Below, one piece after another: positions 1 through 8,054 of a stretch of DNA of 42,935 nt. A model generated the notes under the pieces. That model saw only the letters and a program-made list of their open reading frames with translations, made no database searches and was not told the origin of the DNA. The first letter of the stretch is position 1; every line of letters begins with the position of its first letter. The translations under genes and the position numbers were made by a program. The stretch lies in NCBI GenBank assembly GCA_016840285.1, contig JAEOSR010000129.1, forward strand, positions 1 to 42,935. Reading direction: 5' to 3'. Source of the DNA: Candidatus Hodarchaeota archaeon (GTDB lineage Archaea; Asgardarchaeota; Heimdallarchaeia; Hodarchaeales; Hodarchaeaceae).

Positions 1-829
1 CCAATGTTCCATATTTGTTATTATTTCCATATAACTGTCGATATTTAGACAAAAAATGAGGATAGTATTTTTGGATTGTCCTGAAAAATCCCTCTTTATT
101 TCTTCCAGGTTTTAGGGTTAGTGACCAAACGTAGACAAATTCAGCACCAGCATCTTTCGCCATCTGAAATATCCCTCGCATATTTTCATCAGTATCCCCA
201 ATCAACGGTAATGGGGGATAAAAGTAAACTCCAGAATGAATCCCTTCTTCCCTCAGTTTCTGGATTGCATCAAAGCGTTCAGAAGTTGTACTAGCCCTGG
301 GTTCGAAAATTTGTTGTGCTTGTTCATCAACCAAAGTAATACTAAAATTAACAGCAGCATACGTCCTCTCATTGATCTTTTTGAATAAATCCAAATCTCT
401 TAATACGAGTGCATTCTTTGTTAAAATTTGTACAGGAACATTATACATAAGGGCAAGGTGTAATAATGTACGAGTCATCTTCACCTGTTTCTCTGCGGGT
501 TGGTAGACATCGCACACGCCTCCTCCGATGAATAGAATGAATTTTGGTTTGGGAAGCCTTTTTCCTAATTGTAAATGGTCATCTAAGGTAGTACCAGATA
601 CTAATCCTTGTTTTTTTAAAAACCGTTCAAGCAAATGAGGGGCATTCTTTTTGACACGAATACGATTACCAAAGTCCTCATGCATGTGATAAACTTCAGA
701 TTTACCATCACAATATTGACAATCGTGATAGCATCCTTGATAAGGATTGAGATAGTGTTCAGACCAAGAGAAAAGTGAAGGGGAGCTCTTTCGCATCAGA
801 GTTTTGGCATTATACTCCTCTATGATCAT
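1..829 (-). CDS. Radical SAM protein, SplB-like (3' end beyond window)
   Basis: My own translation of the minus strand from ATG at 829 stays open for 276 codons to the window edge. The N-terminus reads MIIEEYNAKTLM, typical of archaeal SplB-like (COG1533) radical SAM proteins, followed by NPYQGCYHDCQYCD, a Cx3Cx2C motif (Cys33, Cys37, Cys40) that would hold the SAM-binding [4Fe-4S] cluster. An FIGGGVCDVYQPAE segment and a later LTKNAL segment fit the TIM-barrel core. The family is named after spore photoproduct lyase, but archaeal members mostly have no proven substrate. It is the last of three minus-strand genes with short gaps (30 nt to the nitroreductase), so probably co-transcribed. The C-terminus is not visible. 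Confidence 0.85.
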   Translation of the reverse strand, partial: MIIEEYNAKTLMRKSSPSLFSWSEHYLNPYQGCYHDCQYCDGKSEVYHMHEDFGNRIRVKKNAPHLLERFLKKQGLVSGTTLDDHLQLGKRLPKPKFILFIGGGVCDVYQPAEKQVKMTRTLLHLALMYNVPVQILTKNALVLRDLDLFKKINERTYAAVNFSITLVDEQAQQIFEPRASTTSERFDAIQKLREEGIHSGVYFYPPLPLIGDTDENMRGIFQMAKDAGAEFVYVWSLTLKPGRNKEGFFRTIQKYYPHFLSKYRQLYGNNNKYGTL

Positions 830-859
830 ATGGCACTCACATATTTATATATATAAATT

Positions 860-1600
860 CTAACACCAGATTAAAATTTCAGAGAGGGGTTTTCTTTTTA
901 TATCTGGTACTCTAACGTCTTCTGTTGGATAACCAACAGGCATTATTAAAAATGCTTTCTCATTTTCAGGCCGACCTAAGATATCTCGTAGAAAATTCAT
1001 ACTGATAGGTGTATGTGTTAATGTTGTTAAGCCTGCATTATGAATGGCTAAAATAAGCATTCCAACAGCAATTCCGACGCTTTTTATTACATAGTAATTC
1101 TTTCGTTTTTTCTTATTCTCATCCAAACGGTATTTTTGCTGAAAAACTATAATTAAATAGGGAGCGACTTCTAAAAATGGTTTTTCCCAAGTAGTACCTA
1201 ATGGAGCTAAGTCTTCACGCCACTCATCCGAAATTTTGTGCTTATAAAACTCTTTTTCTTCTAATTCTGCAGCTACTCGAATCTTACGTTTTAAATCAGA
1301 GTCACTGACAATCACAAATGTCCAGGGTTGCTTATTGGCACCTGATGGAGCTGTACCAGCAGTTCTAATAATATTTTCTAGAATAATTCTAGGAACAGGT
1401 TTATCGGAAAAATCTCTAACAGATCTTCTAGAATTGACTAAATTAAACATTTTAAGAGATCTTTCAACCATTTCGTCTTCAGAATAAGTTTGAAGGTGAT
1501 AGGGAATAAATGAGTACTTTTCTTCCATTGAACTCAACTTGCGTTTAATATAATTATTTCTAGGGGATAAAAGGCTTTTTTTATACTCTTCTCTGATCAT
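860..1600 (-). CDS. Nitroreductase-family flavoprotein, iodotyrosine deiodinase-like
   Basis: 246-residue FMN-dependent nitroreductase-fold protein. RRSVRDFSDKPV (58-69) and APSGANKQPW (84-93) are the FMN-binding motifs. The lid region carries Glu115, Tyr119 and Lys140. Their spacing (4 and 21) equals that of Glu157, Tyr161 and Lys182 of human iodotyrosine deiodinase, which bind the zwitterion of halotyrosine, and the surrounding WEKPFLEVAP resembles the IYD lid. So it belongs to the IYD/BluB-like branch rather than classical NfsB; a reductive dehalogenase or related halophenol reaction is plausible but unproven. No signal peptide is visible. It starts 4 nt after the stop of the B3/B4 gene and lies 30 nt before the radical SAM gene, indicating an operon. 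Confidence 0.85.
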   Translation of the reverse strand: MIREEYKKSLLSPRNNYIKRKLSSMEEKYSFIPYHLQTYSEDEMVERSLKMFNLVNSRRSVRDFSDKPVPRIILENIIRTAGTAPSGANKQPWTFVIVSDSDLKRKIRVAAELEEKEFYKHKISDEWREDLAPLGTTWEKPFLEVAPYLIIVFQQKYRLDENKKKRKNYYVIKSVGIAVGMLILAIHNAGLTTLTHTPISMNFLRDILGRPENEKAFLIMPVGYPTEDVRVPDIKRKPLSEILIWC

Positions 1601-1604
1601 ATGA

Positions 1605-2261
1605 TTAAGGATGGGTCACATGAACTTCGGATGTAGCATTTGTAAACACATTGTTAACGTTCATGAGAATCTCTTTCAAGTGGGCCTTGATATTTTCTTC
1701 TTTTATGGCTTGAGGGTACCAAGCAAAAAACAAAGCATTTTTTGTACTTAGAGTAATGGATGTTCTTCTAGCAGGCCCGTAAAGAATGCATGCAAGAATC
1801 CCTTCCTCATCTTTAAGTAGAATATCCCCATTTTTCAATTCTTGATCTTGACCATCGATTTTCATATACTTTTCACCTCCCTTTGAGATATCAAATGTTA
1901 AATCCCCTTGAATTGTGTCAAGATCATGTCCAGAAGTCAGAACCATATTATAAAGTTCAGCTACAAACATACTATCAACAAGTACTGAAACTCGTGGGAA
2001 TTGTCCACCTTTCTTTATTGTCTTTAATTGGTATTCTATGGGGTATATCTTCTTCCACATCTTAAAATAACTGTTGTAATAGCGTATCATGTCAAGGTTT
2101 TTTATTCCCCTAGTATCTTCTCTGATTCTTTCCTCTAAGTCTCGCTTTCGTCCTTCTAGTATTGCATGTGTCTTCTTATTTGGAACCCCCCTTATAATTA
2201 AGCTTCCAAATTTTGATTCGGGATATTTCTTTCTTAAATCTGGTGTGAGATTTACTTGCAT
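1605..2261 (-). CDS. B3/B4 tRNA-binding domain protein (stand-alone PheRS-beta-like)
   Basis: 218 residues that resemble the B3/B4 domain of phenylalanyl-tRNA synthetase beta, which edits misacylated tRNA. Here it is stand-alone, as in many archaeal and bacterial proteins of unknown role. Recognisable parts are the conserved central stretch FPRVSVLVDSMFVAELYN (about 88-105), an HDLDTIQGDL segment and the C-terminal GPARRTSITLSTKNALFFAW, typical of the fold. It heads a three-gene minus-strand run with the nitroreductase and the radical SAM gene. Its start codon and first two codons lie inside a repeated segment that also ends the ArsR-like regulator gene near 4901, so the ancestral order may have been regulator followed by this gene. 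No clear ribosome binding site is seen. Confidence 0.75.
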   Translation of the reverse strand: MQVNLTPDLRKKYPESKFGSLIIRGVPNKKTHAILEGRKRDLEERIREDTRGIKNLDMIRYYNSYFKMWKKIYPIEYQLKTIKKGGQFPRVSVLVDSMFVAELYNMVLTSGHDLDTIQGDLTFDISKGGEKYMKIDGQDQELKNGDILLKDEEGILACILYGPARRTSITLSTKNALFFAWYPQAIKEENIKAHLKEILMNVNNVFTNATSEVHVTHP

Positions 2262-2404
2262 CTTCTAAGAACTTCCATATGTAATTGGACAAGCTAGAAT
2301 CCTGAAATTTGATTTTGAAGGAGAGAATAAACTTCATTGAAAAGGTCATTGTATTTTGGATTGACTTCATTAATCATTTTCAGAAAATCATATAGTACTC
2401 CCCC
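2254..2404. repeat. Direct repeat, copy 1 (truncated ArsR-like 3' end)
   Basis: About 150 bp that match 4901-5047 in the same orientation at roughly 80 percent identity by eye, with a few small gaps near 2280. It comprises the last ~36 codons of an ArsR-like regulator read on the minus strand plus the short downstream spacer up to the start codon of the B3/B4 gene. The two copies flank the C11 peptidase gene. Confidence 0.8.
2294..2404 (-). pseudogene. 3' remnant of an ArsR-like regulator gene
   Basis: The minus-strand reading ends GGVLYDFLKMINEVNPKYND and then LFNEVYSLLQNQISGF before a stop. This matches the C-terminus of the intact regulator at 4937-5635 (MGVLYDFLKMINEINPKYNV, LFNEVFTLLQNQISGL) almost residue for residue. 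Everything upstream, including the winged helix, is missing; homology stops abruptly near 2404. The frame stays open further upstream but the residues there are unrelated. It is a truncated duplicate, not a functional gene. Confidence 0.8.
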
Positions 2405-2535
2405 ATCAATTTCATCAAGAGTATTCCGAAACCTGAACAAGTTAGAGAATGCTGGAGTGTGTGAGGTAAATTTGGATGATGAAACACTAAAGAAGTTAGA
2501 AGAAACACTTGATAACAAACCTTGTATGCATTGAT
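2405..2535 (+). pseudogene. Possible gene-end remnant, unidentified
   Basis: The plus-strand frame from 2405 reads FRNLNKLENAGVCEVNLDDE, then TLKKLEETLDNKPCMH, and ends at TGA 2533-2535. The composition is protein-like and the segment begins exactly where the regulator remnant ends. There is no start codon or ribosome binding site of its own. It may be the 3' end of another gene joined at the same breakpoint. I do not recognise the family, and chance is possible. Confidence 0.3.
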
Positions 2536-2688
2536 CTCAAGATTTTAAAACACTATTTCTATTCTTTTTCTAATGATAATCTCATCTAGCTCTCCTCAAC
2601 CTATTTTTTAAATAAATGAAAAGAGAATAATAAAACTGATGAAACCTACAAGTAAGGATACTGGCAGCATTCAGGTGGATATTAAAGT

Positions 2689-4818
2689 TTGGAAAAGCAG
2701 AATGTATTCGTTTTAAGTGCTATTGTAATATTATTAAGTTCATCTTTACTTTTTTATTGCATTAATTTTAGCATTTTAGATGATTCAAAGTTATTGACGG
2801 AATTAAAAAGTGCTAGTTCTCTATCTACAACTCAAAATTTGGGATTTGACCTTGTAAGAAAAAAAGATCGATTCCTTGATAATTCTTCTTCTAAAAAATC
2901 TTGGACTTATATGTTGTATCTGGATGCTGATAACGATATAGAAGCAGATGCTGTTTACGATTTGGAAGAGATTGAACGTGGTGGAGGGGGAAATTCCGAA
3001 ATTAATGTTATTATTTTATTTGATAGGGTACCTGGATATGACGATAGTCATGGGAATTGGAGTGGCAGCCGTTATTATTTAGCCTCTGAAGATCAGTCAA
3101 CAATTGAATTTGATTCCATTTTATTAGAAGACTTAGGAGAAGTGGATATGAGTAATCCCACCACTCTCATTAATTTCCTCAACTTTTGTTTTGAAAATTA
3201 TCCTGCTGAGAATTATTGTTTGGATCTATGGAATCATGGCTGGGGAGTCTATGGTATGTGTACCGATGAAACAGATTTTAATGAGGAAAATAATGGATTA
3301 TCACTGGATACTCTACAATATGCCATAACGAATTCCACTGATACCTATGGAACTGAAATTGCTGTAATTTCTATGGATGCGTGTGATATGAACACGTTAG
3401 AGGTTGCCTGGGAGTTAAGAAATTTGTGTAAGTATTTTATAGCTACGGAAGATGTAACACCTGGCTATGAATATGAACCTATTATTCGAGGGCTGCTGGA
3501 TACCCCTGAAATGACTGCTTTTGAGTTATGTAAATTAATGGTTGACACATATGCAAATGAATTCGATTCATGGGACTTTACTTGCTTATCTGTTATTAAC
3601 GAATCTCTAATTACTGATGTTATACCTTATATCAATAATTTCGCGGATAAACTAACTTATGTCTTGACTGAATTCGGTTATGAAACATTGCTTTCGTGGA
3701 TAAGAAAAACTAGTCACGACTTTTTTGGAGGGGATTTCGTTGATTTAATTACTTTTACGGAGAAAATAAAATCTTTCACTAATTATGAGCCACTCAAAAG
3801 AGTTACTAATGAACTTGTATGTTTTTTGGAACAGTTAGTGGCATATAACTGGCAACAGAGTTCCCATCAGGGAGCTGCACGAGGTATAAGTATCTTCTTA
3901 CCTTATAGTTATAGACAAGAGATATTTTACATGTTGAATAATTATGTGAATCAGATTGGAGTATTCGAAGGAATGGATTGGCAAAGGGATTCACAATGGG
4001 ATGAGTTTCTAGAACTATACTGGCGGCAGAGCTATTACGTTGTCCAACCAGATCCTCCTCGGCTTCTTTTAGGAGACCAAACCGATGAGTTTTCTCTTAC
4101 TCAAGCTGAAGAGAAACTATTCCGAATAAGAATTTGGCAAGAAACAATTTACGAATTCACTTGTCAAATATCCTCGGGTGATATAGATATGCTAGTACTA
4201 AGCTCTGAGGGGTATATTGGTGGAAGTTATCTTATTAATCCTGATGATGGTTCAACTGAATGTTGTCGTTTTTATCTTCCAAGAGGTTCTTGTTACATTT
4301 TTCTTAAAGGAAAAGGTCCTAATTCTAGTTGTACAGTTGAGGTGAACCAATTTACTCCTCAAAACCTCTCTCACAATACCCCTTATAGTGTTCTTGGGGG
4401 AACAAAACAAGGAGATAGTAACGGACATTACATCCAAGACTTATATCATTACTTTCAAGTTGAAATAGGAAATGGAAATTATACGATTGTTCTCAGGAAT
4501 TCAGAAGATGCAAATTATCAATTAACAATATATAATTACTCTTGGACTCAAATCTTCTCTTTTGAACCAGCAGGTTATGGAAAAGCTATTACTTTGAATT
4601 ATAATTCCACCAATAATGTATCTATCCTCTATTTTGAAGTAATTGGACTTGAAGGTGCTGGAAGCTTCACAATAGAAATTATTAATGATGAATTTGATGG
4701 TAAACCCTTTTCATCTTCAGAAGAATCATCTACTTCCCAATCATCTAGCGGTTTTTTGTATTCTTTTGTGATTCTATTAGGAGTGCTAGTACCCATCTAT
4801 AAAAAGAAATCAGGCTGA
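2689..4818 (+). CDS. Clostripain-family (C11) cysteine peptidase, secreted and membrane-anchored
   Basis: 709 residues from a TTG start preceded by AGGTGGAT about ten bases upstream. Residues 5-27 form a hydrophobic signal or anchor. The C11 caspase-like fold begins at KSWTYMLYLDADNDIE. The catalytic dyad is His183 in WNHGWG and Cys232 in SMDACDMN, both in family context. After about residue 445 come beta-rich, prepeptidase-like segments, then a Ser-rich linker and a C-terminal hydrophobic segment with a Lys tail (YKKKSG), so it is likely displayed outside the cell and held at the membrane. Homologues cleave after basic residues. The stop codon lies at the first bases of an inserted MFS gene fragment (4816-4900), so the natural C-terminus may have been slightly altered. 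It lies between two direct repeats. Confidence 0.88.
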   Translation: MEKQNVFVLSAIVILLSSSLLFYCINFSILDDSKLLTELKSASSLSTTQNLGFDLVRKKDRFLDNSSSKKSWTYMLYLDADNDIEADAVYDLEEIERGGGGNSEINVIILFDRVPGYDDSHGNWSGSRYYLASEDQSTIEFDSILLEDLGEVDMSNPTTLINFLNFCFENYPAENYCLDLWNHGWGVYGMCTDETDFNEENNGLSLDTLQYAITNSTDTYGTEIAVISMDACDMNTLEVAWELRNLCKYFIATEDVTPGYEYEPIIRGLLDTPEMTAFELCKLMVDTYANEFDSWDFTCLSVINESLITDVIPYINNFADKLTYVLTEFGYETLLSWIRKTSHDFFGGDFVDLITFTEKIKSFTNYEPLKRVTNELVCFLEQLVAYNWQQSSHQGAARGISIFLPYSYRQEIFYMLNNYVNQIGVFEGMDWQRDSQWDEFLELYWRQSYYVVQPDPPRLLLGDQTDEFSLTQAEEKLFRIRIWQETIYEFTCQISSGDIDMLVLSSEGYIGGSYLINPDDGSTECCRFYLPRGSCYIFLKGKGPNSSCTVEVNQFTPQNLSHNTPYSVLGGTKQGDSNGHYIQDLYHYFQVEIGNGNYTIVLRNSEDANYQLTIYNYSWTQIFSFEPAGYGKAITLNYNSTNNVSILYFEVIGLEGAGSFTIEIINDEFDGKPFSSSEESSTSQSSSGFLYSFVILLGVLVPIYKKKSG

Positions 4819-4900
4819 AGTCTTGGGGGGAATTATCGTCAATTATGGTTTCATTCATTCAATCCAAACATTCTCGTATCAATTATTCCGTTTTCCAGCT
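4816..4900 (+). pseudogene. Fragment of the MFS transporter gene
   Basis: About 85 bp that match 6922-7005 inside the intact MFS gene. The fragment reads EVLGGIIVNYGFIHSIQTFS where the MFS protein has EVLGGTIVNYGFIQSIQTFS. It has no start and ends where homology to the regulator's downstream region begins (4901). It overlaps the stop codon of the C11 peptidase gene. Confidence 0.8.
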
Positions 4901-5047
4901 ACTTGCATCTTCTAAAAACTTCCATTATTGTACATACTACAATCCTGAAATTTGGTTTTGAAGAAGAGTAAAGACTTCATTGAAAAGAACATTGTATTTC
5001 GGATTAATCTCATTGATCATTTTTAGAAAATCATACAACACTCCCAT
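4901..5047. repeat. Direct repeat, copy 2 (3' end of intact ArsR-like gene)
   Basis: Partner of 2254-2404. It holds the final codons of the intact regulator and 36 bp downstream, including a vestige (complement of acttgcat) that equals the start of the B3/B4 gene. Homology stops at 4901, at the join with the MFS fragment. Confidence 0.8.
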
Positions 5048-5635
5048 ATCCAGTTTTTCTTTTGCGATTAAGTCTTCATGATCCACTAACCAGGTACCTA
5101 ACACCTTGTAATAATGCTGCTTAGTTTCTAACAATTTTTGCGGTAAATTTGAATAATCCCCTGGAAGTGATAATTTCAAGATACTTGCAAGTTTTTTAAA
5201 TTCCTCGAATCGTTTAGTATAACTCGCGAGACTTATTTTATCACTTCCAACGAAAAGGTTTCGTGCCACACGTCCAAAATACTTCACTTTAATACGTCCG
5301 TGAGGCCCTTTTTGTAACGTTGCAACGACCTTAATTAATCCAATCTCTTCTAGAACATCTAAGTGAAAATAAAGATTTGTTGTACTCATGACAATATCTT
5401 TTCTTTTCTCTAATAATTCTTTGATTTCAATCACATTAAGTGCATGTCGTACTTTAGATTTACCCTCTGGAGACATTTCTTCAATCCCTTCCCTGAATAG
5501 TCCAACAATTTCACTTTTCACAGGATGTGAATAATATTTATCTTTAGGTACATCTATGTATGCGAAGGAGGGGATCTTGTCCCAATGATCAAACAATATT
5601 TCACGCTCATCAGTCATTTTAAGATCACATTTCAC
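4937..5635 (-). CDS. ArsR-like winged-helix transcriptional regulator
   Basis: 232-residue cytosolic regulator. The central part (about 60-125) is a winged helix-turn-helix: ALNVIEIKELLEKRKDIVMS, then TNLYFHLDVLEEIGLIKVV as recognition helix and following segment, then a wing ending GRIKVKYFGRVAR. The C-terminal half is helical and may serve dimerisation or ligand sensing. Many archaeal ArsR/HTH_20 proteins have this layout. It is divergent from the GNAT remnant at 5826; the 190-bp space between holds inverted copies of ACGTTTCAA that could be its operator, so autoregulation is likely. A truncated copy of its 3' end lies at 2294-2404. The ligand cannot be told. Confidence 0.8.
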   Translation of the reverse strand: MKCDLKMTDEREILFDHWDKIPSFAYIDVPKDKYYSHPVKSEIVGLFREGIEEMSPEGKSKVRHALNVIEIKELLEKRKDIVMSTTNLYFHLDVLEEIGLIKVVATLQKGPHGRIKVKYFGRVARNLFVGSDKISLASYTKRFEEFKKLASILKLSLPGDYSNLPQKLLETKQHYYKVLGTWLVDHEDLIAKEKLDMGVLYDFLKMINEINPKYNVLFNEVFTLLQNQISGL

Positions 5636-5670
5636 TTATTCGATTCTTTACGAGATGGATGATCTGTTAT

Positions 5671-5683
5671 GGTATTTATATAC
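5671..5683 (-). promoter_or_regulatory. TATA-like element upstream of the ArsR-like gene
   Basis: On the minus strand this reads AGTATATAAATAC, a good archaeal TATA box, 36-48 bases upstream of the start codon at 5635. No experimental support. Confidence 0.45.
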
Positions 5684-5723
5684 TCTTCAGTTAGCCACAT
5701 TCGAAAACTATATATCAGATTTT

Positions 5724-5781
5724 ACGTTTCAAATTGAACTTGAAATAAATTTCTAAACGCTTCAAAAGAATCTTGAAACGT
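5724..5781. promoter_or_regulatory. Inverted-repeat operator candidate of the ArsR-like regulator
   Basis: ACGTTTCAA at 5724-5732 and its exact reverse complement TTGAAACGT at 5773-5781 face each other. Between them is a further imperfect half-site, AACGCTTCAA, at 5756-5765. The cluster sits in the divergent intergenic space between the regulator and the GNAT remnant, where an autoregulatory operator would be expected. Confidence 0.45.
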
Positions 5782-5825
5782 TATACTATCAGAATTAACT
5801 GAAAATAAACAAAGGAGAATTAAAA

Positions 5826-6287
5826 ATGAATCACCAAAACTACTCGATAAGAGATTTTAAAGATGGTGATGAAGATTCACAGGTTTTTATATTCAATCAG
5901 GTAATGAAAGAAATTGAGCCTGAAATTGCAATTCTTTCAACAGAAAATATCAAAACTATTCATGCAAGGGTTCCCATATTCACACCTGAACATATTAAAT
6001 TCCTTATTCATTCTACTGGGGAAATCTGTGGCTATGGTGAATGTCGTGGATTTGTAGATACCAACTATCTAGATTATCCTTTGATATTGAAGGAGTATAG
6101 ATCTGACGATACGTCAAACATGCTCTTTGAAGCTATCTATACATTTTAAAAACAAAATATCCTAATTTAGACATTGCTACACATAGTTACTTAGAAAGAT
6201 ATACTGAAGTTCACACCCTTTAGACAATGGGGTTGACTAAAATTAAGAAGATACTTCAAGATATTAAGTTGAGGTATGACTATGCTT
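5826..6287 (+). pseudogene. GNAT-family acetyltransferase, frameshifted
   Basis: A good Shine-Dalgarno (AAAGGAG) precedes ATG 5826, and the first frame encodes 107 residues. The reading then shifts: immediately after the stop (TAA 6147-6149) another frame gives LKTKYPNLDIATHSYLERYT, a typical GNAT C-terminal motif, up to a stop near 6223. A further shift gives FRQWG and then LTKIKKILQDIKLRYDYA, ending at a stop overlapping the next gene. The shifts fall in T runs (four T where five would keep frame), so true decay or homopolymer error are both possible. The intact ancestor would be about 150 residues. It may be the regulator's former target gene. Confidence 0.7.
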
Positions 6288-6650
6288 GAAATTGCTATGA
6301 ATCAAATTAATGTTACTAATCTCGAGGAAGCAATCGCTTGGTATACAGACGTATTAGGATTTAAACTCTCAAAGGAGTACTATTACCCTCCTCAAGCAGT
6401 GGATTTAATCCAAAAGGGGGAAATACGATTACTATTATACAAAGTTCAAAAACCTACAGTGATTGACTATCCAAATGAAGCACAGTCTCTTATTATATTC
6501 AGAACTGATGATTTACGAAAAATGATGAAGGAGTTAACAGAACAAGGAGTCGAATTCCTCTATTCCGAGGCAAAAGAATTTCCTGCGGGGATTTTTAATG
6601 CCTTTAATGACCCATACGGGAATGTTCATGAGATTGTACAATTCCACTAG
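6282..6650 (+). CDS. VOC-superfamily (glyoxalase/bleomycin-resistance fold) protein
   Basis: About 122 residues with one vicinal oxygen chelate domain made of two beta-alpha-beta-beta-beta repeats: MNQINVTNLEEAIAWYTDVL at the start, and DDLRKMMKELTEQGVEF then FNDPYGNVHEIVQF at the end, with Glu in HEIVQF as the usual metal ligand. The His normally near the N-terminus is not obvious, so metal binding may be altered. I chose ATG 6282 because GAGGT at 6271-6275 sits six bases upstream; ATG 6276 is too close to it. Substrate unknown; the family covers lyases, dioxygenases and antibiotic-binding proteins. It overlaps the end of the decayed GNAT gene. Confidence 0.8.
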   Translation: MLEIAMNQINVTNLEEAIAWYTDVLGFKLSKEYYYPPQAVDLIQKGEIRLLLYKVQKPTVIDYPNEAQSLIIFRTDDLRKMMKELTEQGVEFLYSEAKEFPAGIFNAFNDPYGNVHEIVQFH

Positions 6651-6832
6651 TCCCTACAGCAACTATCCCATTCTTTAAACGCGTTCCTCAGATCTCTTTT
6701 ATTTGCTCTATCAAACCGAATTAAGCTATTACATTAGGATAGGATCTTCAAAAAATCTATTACTACCAATTCACAGGTTTCCAGCACAAAATTCTGAATA
6801 AAAGCATAAATAAAAGAGAATAATGATCGCTT

Positions 6833-8044
6833 ATGAAAAGAAATAACATGTTAATCTATCTTGGGACAGCCTTTCTCGCTTTAGGGCAGTCTTTTTCCCG
6901 AGGTAATTTTCCTTCTTATGTTGAAGTCTTAGGGGGAACCATCGTTAATTATGGTTTCATTCAATCCATCCAAACATTTTCAAATCTCTTATTTCTGTTT
7001 CCAGCTGCATTTCTGGCTGACAAGGTGGGTCACAGACGTTTGATACTAGGTGGTTCTGTGATTTACGCTTTATCCTATTTCTTAATTGCGTTTACCCCAC
7101 CCCCACACTGGGAATATTTATTATTAGGAGGATTTGGGGTTGGACTCGGACAAGGCATGATTCTACCGTCTCAGGTCGCTATTCTAGCGCATAATAATCC
7201 AACCAATAGAATTAATGTATTCACAAGAAATGAGACAATGAGATGGGGCAATTTGGCTCTCGGATATTTTCTATCATCCTTCTTCTTCATTCTTAACCAA
7301 AATGAATTCTCCTATCGAAACCTTCAACAGACAATGTTTGTCACGTTTTTAGTTGCAACATGTGCGGTAATTCCTTCCTTGTTATTAGTGAATGCTGAAG
7401 AATGGAGGAATAATGTTGAGTCTCAACCAAAAGCAGAGATAAAAAGGATGATTAAAAGCCCAGAAGGAACCTATATTATTGGTTTTCTCTCTATTTCTAT
7501 TATGATTGGATTTGGAGCAGGCTTTTTAGTTCCTTTTGCTCAACCATATTTTGTCAAGCGATTTTTACTTGGGCCTTCTGAGGTCAATATCATTATGGGT
7601 ACTGCACAAGTCCTTACAGCCATATTTATGGGATTTATCCCATTATTATCTTCTGCATTAGGTAGTAATGCCAAGGTGATTTATTTAACACAAGGGATAT
7701 CCATACCTTTAATATTAATTATAGCTTATAGTACATTTCTACCGTTGTCAATAATGGCGTTTTTATTTAGAATTGTACTCATGAATATGAGTAGTCCAGC
7801 GCAGACTACCATTGTACAAGATTATGTACCAGAAGCGTTTCGCGCACGGATTCAATCGTTAATGCGAGTGTCTGATAGACTTGGTCGTAGTTTCAGTCCT
7901 TCAATAAGTGCGATGATAATAGATGAGACAAAAGATTTTTATTTGTCTTTTACATTCACAGCTATAATGTACACAGCTGCAGTATCAACACTTTTCATAA
8001 TAACAAGAAATTTAAAAAGGAAATTACGAATAAACCAAATCTAG
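6833..8044 (+). CDS. Major facilitator superfamily transporter
   Basis: 403 residues with about twelve hydrophobic segments and a cytoplasmic central loop (about 190-210, containing EEWRNNVESQPKAEIKR). The loop after helix 2 reads DKVGHRRLILGG, the MFS signature A type (D-x-x-G-x-R). GFGVGLGQGMILPSQ resembles helix 4 of drug/proton antiporters, so an efflux role is plausible but the substrate is open. Part of this gene (6922-7005) is duplicated as a fragment at 4816-4900. The thpR gene starts 10 bp after its stop and is probably co-transcribed. Confidence 0.88.
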   Translation: MKRNNMLIYLGTAFLALGQSFSRGNFPSYVEVLGGTIVNYGFIQSIQTFSNLLFLFPAAFLADKVGHRRLILGGSVIYALSYFLIAFTPPPHWEYLLLGGFGVGLGQGMILPSQVAILAHNNPTNRINVFTRNETMRWGNLALGYFLSSFFFILNQNEFSYRNLQQTMFVTFLVATCAVIPSLLLVNAEEWRNNVESQPKAEIKRMIKSPEGTYIIGFLSISIMIGFGAGFLVPFAQPYFVKRFLLGPSEVNIIMGTAQVLTAIFMGFIPLLSSALGSNAKVIYLTQGISIPLILIIAYSTFLPLSIMAFLFRIVLMNMSSPAQTTIVQDYVPEAFRARIQSLMRVSDRLGRSFSPSISAMIIDETKDFYLSFTFTAIMYTAAVSTLFIITRNLKRKLRINQI

Positions 8045-8054
8045 ATGAAAAATA

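Noticed and set aside
800..1605. Similar gene starts (TGATCATATG and MIxEEY) of the radical SAM and nitroreductase genes as a duplicated start
   Set aside because: The N-terminal form of the radical SAM protein is normal for its family, and likeness is limited to about 20 bases; may be chance.
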